A DNA stretch of 40,536 nucleotides from an uncultured Oscillospiraceae bacterium. GTDB taxonomy: Bacteria > Bacillota > Clostridia > Oscillospirales > Oscillospiraceae. The stretch lies in contig CAJOIC010000003.1 in assembly GCA_905234625.1 (NCBI GenBank), positions 88,180 to 128,715 of the forward strand. The letters run 5' to 3'. The position numbers and the translations under genes were made by a program. Shown here piece by piece: positions 1-7,995 of this stretch. The first letter of the stretch is position 1; every line of letters starts with the position of its first letter. The notes beneath the pieces were generated by a model, which saw only the letters and a list, made by a program, of their open reading frames with translations, did not search any database and was not told the origin of the DNA.

Positions 1-586
1 CCGCGCCGAGAAGACGCCCCGCCGTGATGGCGAGGCAGGCGTACTCCAGGTTCCCGGCGGGCATCCCCGTGAGAAAAAGCGCCGTGACCGCGATGGTGAC
101 TACCTGCTGACCGATGGCGATGAGAACGCTTTTCCACACCCGGCCCACGGCGGTGAAATAGCCATGCATCACGGAGTCGAGACCGGTGAGGGGCATCTCC
201 AGCGCCAGCAGCATCAGAGGCTGCACGGTGCGGGCGTCACCCAGCCACAAAAACCCCACAGGCTCTGCCAGAAACAGGAGGATCGTCCCTGCTGCCAATC
301 CAAAAAACAGACCGTACAGCAGGCAGACCGTCATAGCCTGAGCCGCTCCTTTCGGCTGCCGGAGGCCCAGTTCCTCGGATACGAGGCGCGTAGTGGTGTA
401 GCGGCTGCCGGAGACGGCCACCGTGGCTGCCAGGGTCCCGACGCTCATGACCAGCTGGAAAAGGCCGATGCCCGCATCACCGATCCTTCCCACCAGCCAG
501 ACCTGCCACACCATGCCCACGAACCGCAGCGCGAGACCAGAGGCGGTGAGCAGCGCGGTGTTGAGCGCCAGCTTCTTATCTTTCAT
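1..586 (-). CDS. SpoVB/MurJ-like polysaccharide flippase, N-terminal part (runs off the window)
   Basis: The first 195 codons of a minus-strand gene are present; the rest lies outside the window. The start at 586 is preceded on the minus strand by AGGAGT with 8 bases between. The product begins MKDKKLALNTALLTASGLAL and is strongly hydrophobic, with repeated membrane-spanning stretches. The pattern (an N-terminal amphipathic helix, GRIGDAGIGLFQLVMS, then SGSRYTTTRLVSEELG) is that of the MATE-like oligosaccharide flippases grouped with SpoVB, which move lipid-linked wall precursors across the membrane. Whether it is the sporulation SpoVB or a general paralogue cannot be decided from the N-terminus. 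It is transcribed divergently from ispD. Confidence 0.8.
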   Translation of the reverse strand, partial: MKDKKLALNTALLTASGLALRFVGMVWQVWLVGRIGDAGIGLFQLVMSVGTLAATVAVSGSRYTTTRLVSEELGLRQPKGAAQAMTVCLLYGLFFGLAAGTILLFLAEPVGFLWLGDARTVQPLMLLALEMPLTGLDSVMHGYFTAVGRVWKSVLIAIGQQVVTIAVTALFLTGMPAGNLEYACLAITAGRLLGA

Positions 587-603
587 AGGATCGTACTCCT
601 CCC

Positions 604-632
604 TTGCGCAACCCGCCGTCAGCGGGTATAAT
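604..632 (+). promoter_or_regulatory. Candidate sigma-A promoter for ispD
   Basis: TTGCGC at 604-609 and TATAAT at 627-632 are separated by 17 bases. Transcription would start near 639, giving a leader of about 55 bases before the ispD start at 694. Seen by eye only; the -35 box is weak. Confidence 0.5.
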
Positions 633-693
633 ACCAACAGGACCGCATGGCGTATACTATGTGGAGATCCGCGGGGATATGAGGGAGGACGGT

Positions 694-1416
694 ATGAGCA
701 TTTTATCGGAACGGCTGCGGACGGCACGCTGTCCCACGGCGTCGGCTGTGATCGTGGCCGCGGGCTCGGGAACGCGCTTCGGCGGGGATAAGCTCATGGC
801 GGAGCTGGGCGGCATACCGGTGCTGCTGCACAGCCTGCTGGCCTTTGAACGCTCGGCTCTGATCACGGAGGTCGTTCTGGTGACCCGCAGCGGTGCGGAG
901 GAGGAGCTGTCCGCCCTGTGCGCGCCTTATGAGCTGACGAAGCTGACGAAGATCGTGCCGGGAGGCGAGACCCGGGCGGACTCCTGCTTCGCGGGAGTGA
1001 TGTCCGTGTCGGACAAGGCGGGGATCATCGCCATCCACGACGGCGCGAGGCCTCTCGTGACGGAGACGCTCATCGACGCCGCCGTATGGGACGCCTACCG
1101 CCACGGCGCTGCGATCCCGGCGATCCCGGTACGTGATACAGTCAAGCTCGCCTCGGAGAATGTGGTGGAATCCACCCCGGCGCGGGAGCGGCTTTTCGCT
1201 GTCCAGACGCCCCAGTGCTTCCAGCGGGACGTGATACGCGGAGCGCTGATGGAGGCGGTGAAGCAGGGCTGGACTATCACTGACGACAGCATGGCGGTGG
1301 AGCGCATCGGCGGACAGATCTGGCTCACCGAGGGCAGCGAGGAGAATATCAAGATAACGACGCCGCTTGACCTGGCCATGGCGGAGCTTATACTGCGGAG
1401 GAGGCAAGGCCAATGA
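694..1416 (+). CDS. ispD: 2-C-methyl-D-erythritol 4-phosphate cytidylyltransferase (IspD)
   Basis: IspD joins MEP and CTP to form CDP-methylerythritol, the third step of the MEP isoprenoid pathway, in the cytoplasm. The 240-residue product carries the nucleotide-binding signature [15 protein letters not shown] near the N-terminus, the DGARPL motif in the middle and DDSMAVE towards the end, as expected of the family. An open frame continues upstream to 604, but ATG 694 has GAGGGAGGA about 6 bases ahead and begins just before the conserved domain, so 694 is preferred. The stop overlaps the ispF start by 4 bases (ATGA), so the two consecutive MEP enzymes are translationally coupled. Length is normal for the family. 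Confidence 0.95.
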   Translation: MSILSERLRTARCPTASAVIVAAGSGTRFGGDKLMAELGGIPVLLHSLLAFERSALITEVVLVTRSGAEEELSALCAPYELTKLTKIVPGGETRADSCFAGVMSVSDKAGIIAIHDGARPLVTETLIDAAVWDAYRHGAAIPAIPVRDTVKLASENVVESTPARERLFAVQTPQCFQRDVIRGALMEAVKQGWTITDDSMAVERIGGQIWLTEGSEENIKITTPLDLAMAELILRRRQGQ

Positions 1417-1880
1417 GGATCGGACATGGATATGACGCCCACAGGCTCGTGGAGGGGCGGAAGCTCATCCTGGGCGGTGTGGAGATCCCCTTCGAGAAGG
1501 GACTGGAGGGCCATTCGGACGCGGACGTGCTGCTCCACGCCCTGGCGGACGCCGTTCTGGGCGCCGCCGCGCTGGGGGATATCGGGAAGCTCTTTCCTGA
1601 CAATGATCCCGCCACGGAGGGCATCGACAGCCGGGTCATCCTCCGGGAGGCGGTCCGCAGGGTGAGGGAGGCGGGCTTTACCGTCGGCAACTGCGACGTC
1701 ACCATGATCGCCCAGAGACCCAAGCTCGCGCCGTATATCCCGCAGATGCGGCAGAACATCGCGGAAGATCTGGGCGTGGATATCTCCGCCGTCAGCGTGA
1801 AGGCGACGACGGAGGAGCATATGGGCTTCACCGGCACCGGCGAGGGGATGTGTACCCACGCGGTGGTCCTGCTCGTCTGA
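1413..1880 (+). CDS. ispF: 2-C-methyl-D-erythritol 2,4-cyclodiphosphate synthase (IspF)
   Basis: IspF cyclises CDP-ME 2-phosphate to MEcPP and releases CMP; it is a homotrimer with a zinc in each active site. The 155-residue product has the zinc ligands in GYDAH (residues 6-10) and the second histidine in [17 protein letters not shown], plus the [10 protein letters not shown] motif and the C-terminal [11 protein letters not shown] loop. All are standard for the family, and length is normal. It overlaps ispD by 4 bases. The next gene, 65 bases on, lies behind a hairpin and is probably expressed independently. Confidence 0.96.
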   Translation: MRIGHGYDAHRLVEGRKLILGGVEIPFEKGLEGHSDADVLLHALADAVLGAAALGDIGKLFPDNDPATEGIDSRVILREAVRRVREAGFTVGNCDVTMIAQRPKLAPYIPQMRQNIAEDLGVDISAVSVKATTEEHMGFTGTGEGMCTHAVVLLV

Positions 1881-1897
1881 AAAGGAACAGAATACAC

Positions 1898-1940
1898 ATC
1901 CTCCCACATACAATGGACCGAACCATTGATATGGGAGGAT
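1898..1940 (+). promoter_or_regulatory. Hairpin covering the ribosome-binding site of the DUF3343 gene, with a CATACAAT box in its left arm
   Basis: Left arm 1898-1916 pairs with right arm 1923-1940: 9 bp (ATCCTCCCA with TGGGAGGAT), a small internal loop, then 6 bp (CAATGG with CCATTG), closed by a 6-base loop. The right arm contains the Shine-Dalgarno GGGAGGAT 5-6 bases before the start at 1945. The left arm contains CATACAAT (1907-1914), identical to the -10 consensus of sigma-E, the mother-cell sporulation factor. A start about 7 bases later would fall in the loop, giving RNA that cannot form the hairpin. No convincing sigma-E -35 box at the right distance is seen. The promoter role is inference. 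Confidence 0.5.
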
Positions 1941-1944
1941 CATT

Positions 1945-2205
1945 ATGCGTTATTTATTTATGTTCCGCAGCCTGACCTACGCCCAGCGGGCCTCCCGGCT
2001 CCTGGAGCGCTCCGGCATCACGGGTACGGTCACGCGGATGCCCCGCTCTGCGGGGACGAAGGGCTGCGCTTACGGGGTTCTGGTGTCCCCGGGAAATCGG
2101 GACAGAGCGCGTTCCGTGCTCACAGGCGGAGGGCTCTCGCCGGAGCGTATATATCTGCGACGACAGGACGGCTCTCTGAAGGAGGAACGGGATGATATGG
2201 CTTGA
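1945..2205 (+). CDS. DUF3343 family small protein (putative Se/S carrier-like)
   Basis: An 86-residue protein of the DUF3343 type: RYLFMFRSLTYAQRASRLLE at the N-terminus and one conserved cysteine in KGCAYGV around residue 43. Members of this family often neighbour cysteine desulfurases and are suspected to carry sulfur or selenium on that cysteine; the biochemical role is not established. It overlaps the downstream cysteine desulfurase gene by 14 bases, which supports a shared job in sulfur transfer. The Shine-Dalgarno sits inside a hairpin with a sigma-E-like -10 box, so it may be controlled separately from ispDF. The assignment rests on the overall pattern and context. Confidence 0.75.
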   Translation: MRYLFMFRSLTYAQRASRLLERSGITGTVTRMPRSAGTKGCAYGVLVSPGNRDRARSVLTGGGLSPERIYLRRQDGSLKEERDDMA

Positions 2206-3325
2206 CAGCGCGGCCACCAGCTTCCGAAAACCGGCAGAGGTGCGCCGTGCCGTCTGGCGGGCGATGGAGTGCCTTTCAAGTCCCGGAAGGGGCGGCTATA
2301 CCAGCGCAATGGAGGCCGCGGAGCTCCTGTTCGAGGCCCGCTGCGAGATCGGCGACATGTTCGGCGCGGCGTCGCCGGAGAAGGTGGTCTTTACCTCCAG
2401 CGCCACCCACAGCCTGAATATTGCTGTCAAGAGCCTCGTTGGAAGGGGCGACAAGGTAGTCGTCTCCGGCTATGAGCACAATGCCGTCGTCCGTCCGCTG
2501 CATGCCATAGGCGCCGACGTTCGGACGGCGTCGTCGCCCCTGTTCGATCCGGAGGCGGCCATTGAGGCATTCCGCCGGGAGCTCCCCGGAGCGAAAGCGG
2601 CGGTTTGCTGCCATGTGTCCAACGTCTTCGGCTATGTCCTGCCCCTGGATGAGATCGCTACCGCCTGCAGGGAGGAGGGGATACCCCTCATTGTTGACGC
2701 GTCCCAGTCTGCGGGGGTCCTGCCGCTGGATATGGAGGCGCTTGGCTGTGCGTTCCTCGCCATGCCGGGGCATAAGGGCCTCCTGGGTCCCCAGGGGACG
2801 GGGGTCCTCCTCTGCGCGGGAGAGGACGCCGCTCCGATCCTGGAGGGCGGGACGGGCTCAGAGAGCGAGAGCCCCGATATGCCCCTGTTCCTGCCGGACC
2901 GGCTGGAGGCGGGGACACACAATATGCCGGGGATCGCGGGACTTTTGGCCGGTGTCCGCTGGATCAAAAAGCAGGGGCTCGCAGCGATCCGGGAGAAGGA
3001 AAAACGGCTGCGACGCGTCCTGTGCCGAGAACTCCGGCAGACGGAGGGAGTGACGCTGTATGAAGCGACGGAGGACGATCTGCAGACCGGGGTCCTGTCC
3101 CTTTCGCTGTCCGGAATGGACTGCGAGACGGCGGCGGACCAGCTGGGAAAGAGGGGCATCGCCGTCCGGGCGGGGCTCCACTGTGCGCCCCTGGCCCATC
3201 GCACGGCGGGCACCTTTGAGAGCGGCACGGTGCGGATGAGCGTCTCTCCCTTCACTACGGAGCGGGAGGTGCTGACCGCAGCCGCCGACATTCGGCTGAT
3301 CGCGGCCAATGGGTCGCTTGTATAA
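2192..3325 (+). CDS. Class-V aminotransferase fold cysteine desulfurase family protein
   Basis: A 377-residue PLP enzyme that should take sulfur from cysteine and pass it on as a persulfide. The N-terminal motif is WLDSAATSFRKP. The PLP lysine lies in MPGHKGLLGPQGTG (around residue 193). The catalytic cysteine is in RAGLHCAPLAHRTAGT, with GTVRMSVSPF close by. These features fit the SufS/CsdB-like subfamily common in Clostridia rather than IscS. The start at 2192 is preceded by GGAGGAAC and overlaps the DUF3343 gene, its likely partner. A promoter for cdaA follows, so this gene probably ends its transcription unit, although no terminator is evident. Confidence 0.9.
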   Translation: MIWLDSAATSFRKPAEVRRAVWRAMECLSSPGRGGYTSAMEAAELLFEARCEIGDMFGAASPEKVVFTSSATHSLNIAVKSLVGRGDKVVVSGYEHNAVVRPLHAIGADVRTASSPLFDPEAAIEAFRRELPGAKAAVCCHVSNVFGYVLPLDEIATACREEGIPLIVDASQSAGVLPLDMEALGCAFLAMPGHKGLLGPQGTGVLLCAGEDAAPILEGGTGSESESPDMPLFLPDRLEAGTHNMPGIAGLLAGVRWIKKQGLAAIREKEKRLRRVLCRELRQTEGVTLYEATEDDLQTGVLSLSLSGMDCETAADQLGKRGIAVRAGLHCAPLAHRTAGTFESGTVRMSVSPFTTEREVLTAAADIRLIAANGSLV

Positions 3326-3359
3326 AGACGGTCCGAGGCTGGATTTAAATAAATATATG

Positions 3360-3388
3360 TTGCTATATCCGTCCGGTTGATGTATAAT
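3360..3388 (+). promoter_or_regulatory. Sigma-A promoter for cdaA
   Basis: TTGCTA (3360-3365) and a perfect TATAAT (3383-3388) with a 17-base spacer, in an AT-rich gap between two GC-rich genes. Transcription would start near 3395, about 27 bases before the cdaA start. Confidence 0.75.
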
Positions 3389-3421
3389 ATTTTGACCTAG
3401 AATGTGCAATGGGGACGTTTT

Positions 3422-4309
3422 ATGAACAGGATACTCACGAATCTGACCGACGCCGGAAAGGTCATACGCTCCATGGCCTTTTCCGACGTTGTGGACATAC
3501 TGATCGTAGCGGCGCTGATCTACCTGCTGATCCGGTTTATCCGGCGCACCAACGCCAATAAGGTCGCAAACGGGATACTCTTCCTGGTGGTGGCGATGTG
3601 GCTGTCCACCGCGCTTAACCTCACCGTGACCAGCTTCATCCTGCGGCAGGTCTTCGAGATCGGCATTTTGGCGGTGATCGTGCTGTTCCAGCCCGAGATC
3701 CGACGCGCTCTGGAGAAGGTCGGTTCCAGCCAGCTCTTCTCCCTCTTCGGCAGGGAGTGGGGCGGTCAGGCCATCGACCACGTCATCATGGAGACGGTCT
3801 ACGCCTGTGAGGATATGGCCAGGACCCGCACCGGCGCCCTCATCGTGTTTGAGCGGGACAATCGCCTGAACGAGGCCCTCAGCTCCGGTACTCCGGTGGA
3901 CGCCTACGTCTCCACAGAGCTTTTGAAGAACATCTTCTACGACAAATCGCCGCTGCACGACGGCGCCGTCATCATCAAGGAGGGGCGCCTTGCCGCCGCG
4001 GGCTGTATGCTTCCGCTGTCCACCAACGCCAGCCTCAGCCGCGATCTGGGCATGCGCCACAGAGCCGGAATCGGCGTCTCCGAGCAGTCGGACGCGGTGG
4101 TGGTCATCGTCTCTGAGGAGACCGGCGGCATCAGCGTCGCCGTGGACGGCCTGCTTAAGCGCCATCTGACCCAGGATACCTTCGAGGCCATCCTTCGCCG
4201 CGAGCTCCTTCCCTTGGAGGAGCCGGTGAATCAGGGCTTCTTCAGCCGCTTGAAAAACGGGAAAGGGAAAACCGATGCAAAAGACAAACGAGACGAAGGC
4301 GAAGAGTAA
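3422..4309 (+). CDS. cdaA: Diadenylate cyclase CdaA
   Basis: CdaA makes c-di-AMP from two ATP and is the membrane-bound cyclase of Firmicutes that controls potassium and osmolyte balance. The 295-residue product has three membrane helices in the first 100 residues (including VVDILIVAALIYLLIRFI and FEIGILAVIVLFQPEIRRAL), then a DAC domain with the DGA motif in SPLHDGAVII and the RHR motif in GMRHRAGIG. A GTG at 3404 is in frame, but ATG 3422 has GGGGA 6 bases ahead and is preferred. It overlaps cdaR by 35 bases, the usual cdaA-cdaR arrangement. Unusually, glmM does not follow. Confidence 0.95.
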   Translation: MNRILTNLTDAGKVIRSMAFSDVVDILIVAALIYLLIRFIRRTNANKVANGILFLVVAMWLSTALNLTVTSFILRQVFEIGILAVIVLFQPEIRRALEKVGSSQLFSLFGREWGGQAIDHVIMETVYACEDMARTRTGALIVFERDNRLNEALSSGTPVDAYVSTELLKNIFYDKSPLHDGAVIIKEGRLAAAGCMLPLSTNASLSRDLGMRHRAGIGVSEQSDAVVVIVSEETGGISVAVDGLLKRHLTQDTFEAILRRELLPLEEPVNQGFFSRLKNGKGKTDAKDKRDEGEE

Positions 4310-5564
4310 ATCGCTGCTTGACAACCGGATACTGTGGATGGCGGTGTCCGTCGTTCTGGCTATGCTCATCTGGGTGTACTACGTCTCGAACTACGGCACG
4401 GAGGTCACCCGCACCTTCTACGGTGTGGAGGTCACCTATGTGGGGCGCGACGCCATGCGCGAGTCCCAGAGCCTCATCATCTCCGAGGAGGAGACTACCA
4501 GCGTCACCCTGACCCTCTCCGGCAGCCGTCGGGAGATGTCGAAGCTCACCAGCGAGGATCTGAAAGCCGTGGTGAACCTGTCCACCGTCGTTTCGCCGGG
4601 CTATCGCACGATGGCGTACACCATCTCCTATCCCAGCTCAGTCAACAGTGCCTCCATCCGGGAGGATGTCAAGCAGCCCCAGACGGTGGGTCTCCAGATC
4701 AGTAAGCTGGCGAACCGCCTCGTGGAGGTAAGCGGCCGGTTCGAGGGCTCCCTGGCGGAGGGATATGCTCTGGACGCGGCGGGCATGAGCTTCGATCCGG
4801 CGTATATCACGCTGTACGGCCCTGAGGAGGAGCTTGAGCAGGTGGCGACAGCCGCGGTCATCATAAGCAGAGACAATGTCAGCAGCTCCTTTACCGCCGC
4901 CGCGAACTACAACCTTGTGGATGAAAACGGCGAGCAGCTGTCCTTTGACGACGTTACTGTGGACGCCGATACTGTCTCCGTGTATGTGCCTATCAACATG
5001 ACGAAGGAAGTGGCCCTGGACGTGAGCCTCGTCTATGGCGGCGGTGTCACGGAGGAACACGTGGTCAAGGACATCAGCCCCCAGACCATCACCATCGCGG
5101 GCGACGCGGCTGCCATAGACAGCATCAACACCATCTACATTGCCACCATCGATCTTTCGGACTATCTCGCCTTCCCGCATACCGAGTATTCCATCATCCT
5201 GCCGAATGACGCGGAGAACCTCTCCGGCGTCTCGACGGCCTCCGTGGATCTGACCTTCACGGGTCTGGAGACGGCGTATTACGTCGTGACGAATCTCGAA
5301 TACACAAACCTTGCGGAGGGCTATGACGCTGACGTCATGGATATCACGCTGGGCGTGACGATCCGCGCTCCGGCGGATGTCCTCTCTTCCATCGAGGCCA
5401 ACAATATCCGCGCCGTGGCGGATCTGACCGACATCACCACTACGTCCCGGGCGCCTGTTACGGTGTATGTGGACGGATACAGCGAAGCCGGAGCCGTGGG
5501 CGACTACGTGCTCTACGTCCGGGTTGTCCCCGCGGCGGCAGAGGAGGAGGCGGCGGAGGGATGA
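4275..5564 (+). CDS. cdaR: YbbR-domain regulator of the diadenylate cyclase (CdaR)
   Basis: A 429-residue protein with one N-terminal membrane helix (WMAVSVVLAMLIWVYYVSNYG, about residues 22-42) followed by an extracytoplasmic region of repeated YbbR domains, each with the typical pattern 'V(D)V(S/T)G...(V)..V.A.VDLS' (for example ITIAGDAAAIDSINTIYIATIDLS). CdaR binds CdaA and modulates c-di-AMP synthesis. The start lies inside cdaA and the stop overlaps the next start by 4 bases, so the group is coupled. Roughly four YbbR repeats fit the length. Confidence 0.88.
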   Translation: MQKTNETKAKSKSLLDNRILWMAVSVVLAMLIWVYYVSNYGTEVTRTFYGVEVTYVGRDAMRESQSLIISEEETTSVTLTLSGSRREMSKLTSEDLKAVVNLSTVVSPGYRTMAYTISYPSSVNSASIREDVKQPQTVGLQISKLANRLVEVSGRFEGSLAEGYALDAAGMSFDPAYITLYGPEEELEQVATAAVIISRDNVSSSFTAAANYNLVDENGEQLSFDDVTVDADTVSVYVPINMTKEVALDVSLVYGGGVTEEHVVKDISPQTITIAGDAAAIDSINTIYIATIDLSDYLAFPHTEYSIILPNDAENLSGVSTASVDLTFTGLETAYYVVTNLEYTNLAEGYDADVMDITLGVTIRAPADVLSSIEANNIRAVADLTDITTTSRAPVTVYVDGYSEAGAVGDYVLYVRVVPAAAEEEAAEG

Positions 5565-5962
5565 CCCAAAACGGCGTTGTAACGAAGCTCCTGGGTGACG
5601 GGAGAGCCGAGGTCTCCGTGGAGCGGGGCACCGCCTGCGGCGGGCATTGCGACGGGTGCGAGACCTGCATCTACGCCTCCACGCTGCGGATCCCGGCGGA
5701 GAATACCGTGTACGCTCAGCCCGGCGACCGGGTGGTCCTGGAGAGCGGGACCAGAGGCGTCATGGGCGCCGCCATGCTGGTGTATCTCATGCCGGTGCTG
5801 CTGCTGTTCGTCGGCTACGCCGCCGGCGCGGCGTCGGGCCTCGGTCAGGGGCTGTGTGTCGTGACGAGCCTTGCAGGCCTCGTCCTGGGCGGTGCGCTGG
5901 TTGTCTTCTTCGGACGCCGGCGGAAGGAGATCGTCTTCCGCATCGTCGGCTTCCAGCGCTGA
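5561..5962 (+). CDS. RseC/SoxR-reducing-complex family membrane protein
   Basis: A 133-residue protein that begins with a small soluble domain containing a cysteine cluster (ACGGHCDGCETC, residues 25-36), followed by two membrane helices (MLVYLMPVLLLFVGYAAGAA and CVVTSLAGLVLGGALVVFF) and a basic tail. This is the layout of the RseC/MucC family, linked in other bacteria to electron transfer to SoxR or to sigma-E control; in Clostridia the partner is unknown. It overlaps cdaR by 4 bases and the next gene by 1 base (TGATG). Confidence 0.82.
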   Translation: MTQNGVVTKLLGDGRAEVSVERGTACGGHCDGCETCIYASTLRIPAENTVYAQPGDRVVLESGTRGVMGAAMLVYLMPVLLLFVGYAAGAASGLGQGLCVVTSLAGLVLGGALVVFFGRRRKEIVFRIVGFQR

Positions 5963-6849
5963 TGTACGGTTACGTTCGGCCGGAAAAGGGCGAGCTGAAG
6001 GTCCGGGAGTATGAGACCTTCCGAGGCGTGTACTGCGGCCTTTGCCATACGCTGAAAAAACGGTACGGTCCGCTCCTGCGGTTCGCGGTGAATTATGATC
6101 TGACTTTCCTGGCGATGCTCCTGGCGGGACCCGGACCTGTGACGACCTGCCCGAAGCGGTGCCCGTACCACCCTCTGCGGACGGCCCAATGCCCGGAAAC
6201 CTCGGAGGCTATGGACGCCGCCGCGGATTACACGGTCATTCTGTCCTACTGGAAGCTGCGGGACGGGGCGGAGGACAAGCCCTTTGCTGCCGGACTGGGA
6301 TACCGCCTCCTGGCGTGGCTCATGACAGGCGCCTACCGTAAAGCGGTGCTCCTCCGGCCGGAGTTCGCTTCAGTCACGGAGACGGAGCTTGCGGCTCTCG
6401 GCGAGCTGGAACGGCAGAGCTGTCCCGGCGTGGACCCTCCGGCGGACCGGTTCGCCCGGATCCTGGCAGCTGCCGGGGAGGGGGCAGAGGGCTCAGATCG
6501 GCGGCGGGTGCTGCGGGAGCTTCTGTATCACCTGGGCCGGGTCGTGTATATCCTGGACGCGGCGGACGATCTTCCGGAAGACATGAAGACCGGCGCTTAC
6601 AACCCGCTGCGCTATCGCTTCTCCCCGGAGAACGGGAAGCTATCCCCGGAAGATGAAAAGGAACTCCGGCTGTCTCTCCAGCACTCCCACAACAGTATCT
6701 CCGCGGCCTTCGCGCTGCTGGACGATACCCCTTATACAAGCATCCTTACGAACATCCTATATATCGGCCTTCCCGCCGTGACCCAGGCGGTGTTTTCCGG
6801 CGAGTGGAGGGCTTCTGCAAGAAAACGGAAGGAACGGAGCGGCTTATGA
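5962..6849 (+). CDS. DUF5685 family protein with two Asp-rich motifs
   Basis: A 295-residue protein of unknown function, recognised as DUF5685 by its start [18 protein letters not shown] and by its partner, a J-domain gene. Cysteines C25 and C28 (YCGLC) and C63, C67 and C77 ([11 protein letters not shown]) could bind metal. Two acidic motifs stand out: LRDGAED (D101, D105) and [15 protein letters not shown] (D199-D207) followed by AYNPL. Their spacing and helical context recall the two Asp-rich motifs of class I prenyl or squalene synthases, which is a resemblance only. The start at 5962 shares a base with the preceding stop; the long open frame upstream overlaps the RseC-like gene and is not coding. 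The stop overlaps the next start by 4 bases. Confidence 0.75.
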   Translation: MYGYVRPEKGELKVREYETFRGVYCGLCHTLKKRYGPLLRFAVNYDLTFLAMLLAGPGPVTTCPKRCPYHPLRTAQCPETSEAMDAAADYTVILSYWKLRDGAEDKPFAAGLGYRLLAWLMTGAYRKAVLLRPEFASVTETELAALGELERQSCPGVDPPADRFARILAAAGEGAEGSDRRRVLRELLYHLGRVVYILDAADDLPEDMKTGAYNPLRYRFSPENGKLSPEDEKELRLSLQHSHNSISAAFALLDDTPYTSILTNILYIGLPAVTQAVFSGEWRASARKRKERSGL

Positions 6850-7490
6850 ACGATCCCTATAGCGTCCTCGGCGTATCCCCGTCCGCCAGCGATGATGAGG
6901 TCAAAAAGGCTTATCGCGACCTGGCACGGAAGTACCATCCCGACAACTACCACGACAATCCCCTGGCGGACCTGGCCTCCGAGAAGATGAAGGAGATCAA
7001 CGAGGCGTACGACGCCATCACCAAGGGCCGCGAAAACGGCGGCTCCTATGGCGGCAGCGCCTATCAGAGCCAGGGCTATCAGTACCAGCAGTCCTACTCC
7101 GGCCCCCGGAGCGGCGCGTCGTCGGGCAGCGCCGCCTATGGCACCATCCGCAGCCTCATCAACCAAAACCAGCTGGACCAGGCCATGGCGATGCTGAGCA
7201 CGATCCAGAACCACGACGCGGAGTGGAACTACCTCATGGGCAGCATATACTGGCGGCGGGGCTTGATGGATGAGGCGGCGCGGTATTTCCGTACGGCGGC
7301 CACCATGCAGCCGGGAAACATCGAGTACCGCAACGCCGTGCAGTATATGAACAGCGGCGGACAGGCCTACCGTCCGGCCAACGTCCGTTCCTCCATGTCT
7401 CAGTCGGACATGTGCACCGTCTGCAACTCCCTCATCTGCGCGGATTGCTGCTGCGAGATGATGGGAGGCGATCTCATCCCGTGCTGTTGA
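6846..7490 (+). CDS. J-domain protein with a TPR-like part and a cysteine-rich tail
   Basis: A 214-residue DnaJ-like co-chaperone. The J domain fills about residues 3-65: [20 protein letters not shown], then the HPD motif in [14 protein letters not shown] Gly/Ser/Tyr/Gln-rich linker follows (about 66-100), then a helical TPR-like stretch ([17 protein letters not shown] ... [16 protein letters not shown]). The last 25 residues hold seven cysteines ([16 protein letters not shown] ... CC), which probably bind metal. It lacks the zinc domain of true DnaJ, so it is an accessory J protein that would direct DnaK to special clients. The start is the ATG overlapping the DUF5685 stop; the pair commonly occurs together in Clostridia. 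Confidence 0.88.
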   Translation: MNDPYSVLGVSPSASDDEVKKAYRDLARKYHPDNYHDNPLADLASEKMKEINEAYDAITKGRENGGSYGGSAYQSQGYQYQQSYSGPRSGASSGSAAYGTIRSLINQNQLDQAMAMLSTIQNHDAEWNYLMGSIYWRRGLMDEAARYFRTAATMQPGNIEYRNAVQYMNSGGQAYRPANVRSSMSQSDMCTVCNSLICADCCCEMMGGDLIPCC

Positions 7491-7491
7491 T

Positions 7492-7995
7492 ATGACCGAT
7501 CGTACCAAGCGAGCGGCCCGCCTGGGCATCCTGACAGCCCTGGGCACGGTCCTCCTGTTTCTGACGGGCATCATACCCACCGGACGGCTTTGGCTCATGC
7601 TGATCGCGAGCCTTCCCGTCGGCGCGGCCCTGATGATGTACGGCTGGGGCTGGGCGCTGGGCGTGTTCGCCGTGACGGCGGCTCTGAGCGGCCTGCTGTT
7701 TCCCAACGGGGCGGTGGCTCTGTACGCCTTGTTTTTTGGGTACTATTTCGTGGCAAAGAGCCTGTTCGAGCGGCTGCATGCCGCCTGGCTGGGCTGGGTC
7801 CTGAAGTACGCCCTGTACGCGGCGGTGTTCATGGTCGTGTATCTGCTTCTGGGTCAGATCCTGACCGCCGGGGCGGTGGTCCTGCCATGGTATGCCCTGT
7901 TTCTTATCGGAGCGGCAGCCTTCGCCGTCTATGACTGGTGCTGCTCCGTCGTCATTCGATTCTACATTGAAAAAATCGCGAGGTATTTCCCATGA
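7492..7995 (+). CDS. Polytopic membrane protein of unknown function
   Basis: A 167-residue protein with about five hydrophobic helices (for example LGILTALGTVLLFLTGIIPT, WALGVFAVTAALSGLLFP, YALYAAVFMVVYLLLGQIL) and short basic loops. No catalytic motif is recognisable. The size and small-residue-rich helices resemble the membrane S components of ECF vitamin transporters, but I see no diagnostic motif. It starts one base after the J-domain gene and overlaps yicC by 4 bases, so it is co-expressed with both. Confidence 0.7.
   Translation: MTDRTKRAARLGILTALGTVLLFLTGIIPTGRLWLMLIASLPVGAALMMYGWGWALGVFAVTAALSGLLFPNGAVALYALFFGYYFVAKSLFERLHAAWLGWVLKYALYAAVFMVVYLLLGQILTAGAVVLPWYALFLIGAAAFAVYDWCCSVVIRFYIEKIARYFP

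Noticed and set aside
164-631. A plus-strand frame of 155 codons at the left end.
   Set aside because: It is antisense to the flippase gene, His/Gln-rich and without a domain; the minus-strand product is clearly a membrane transporter.
5647-5961. A longer form of the DUF5685 protein starting upstream.
   Set aside because: The extra part overlaps the RseC-like gene in another frame and is arginine-rich; ATG 5962 begins with the family N-terminus.
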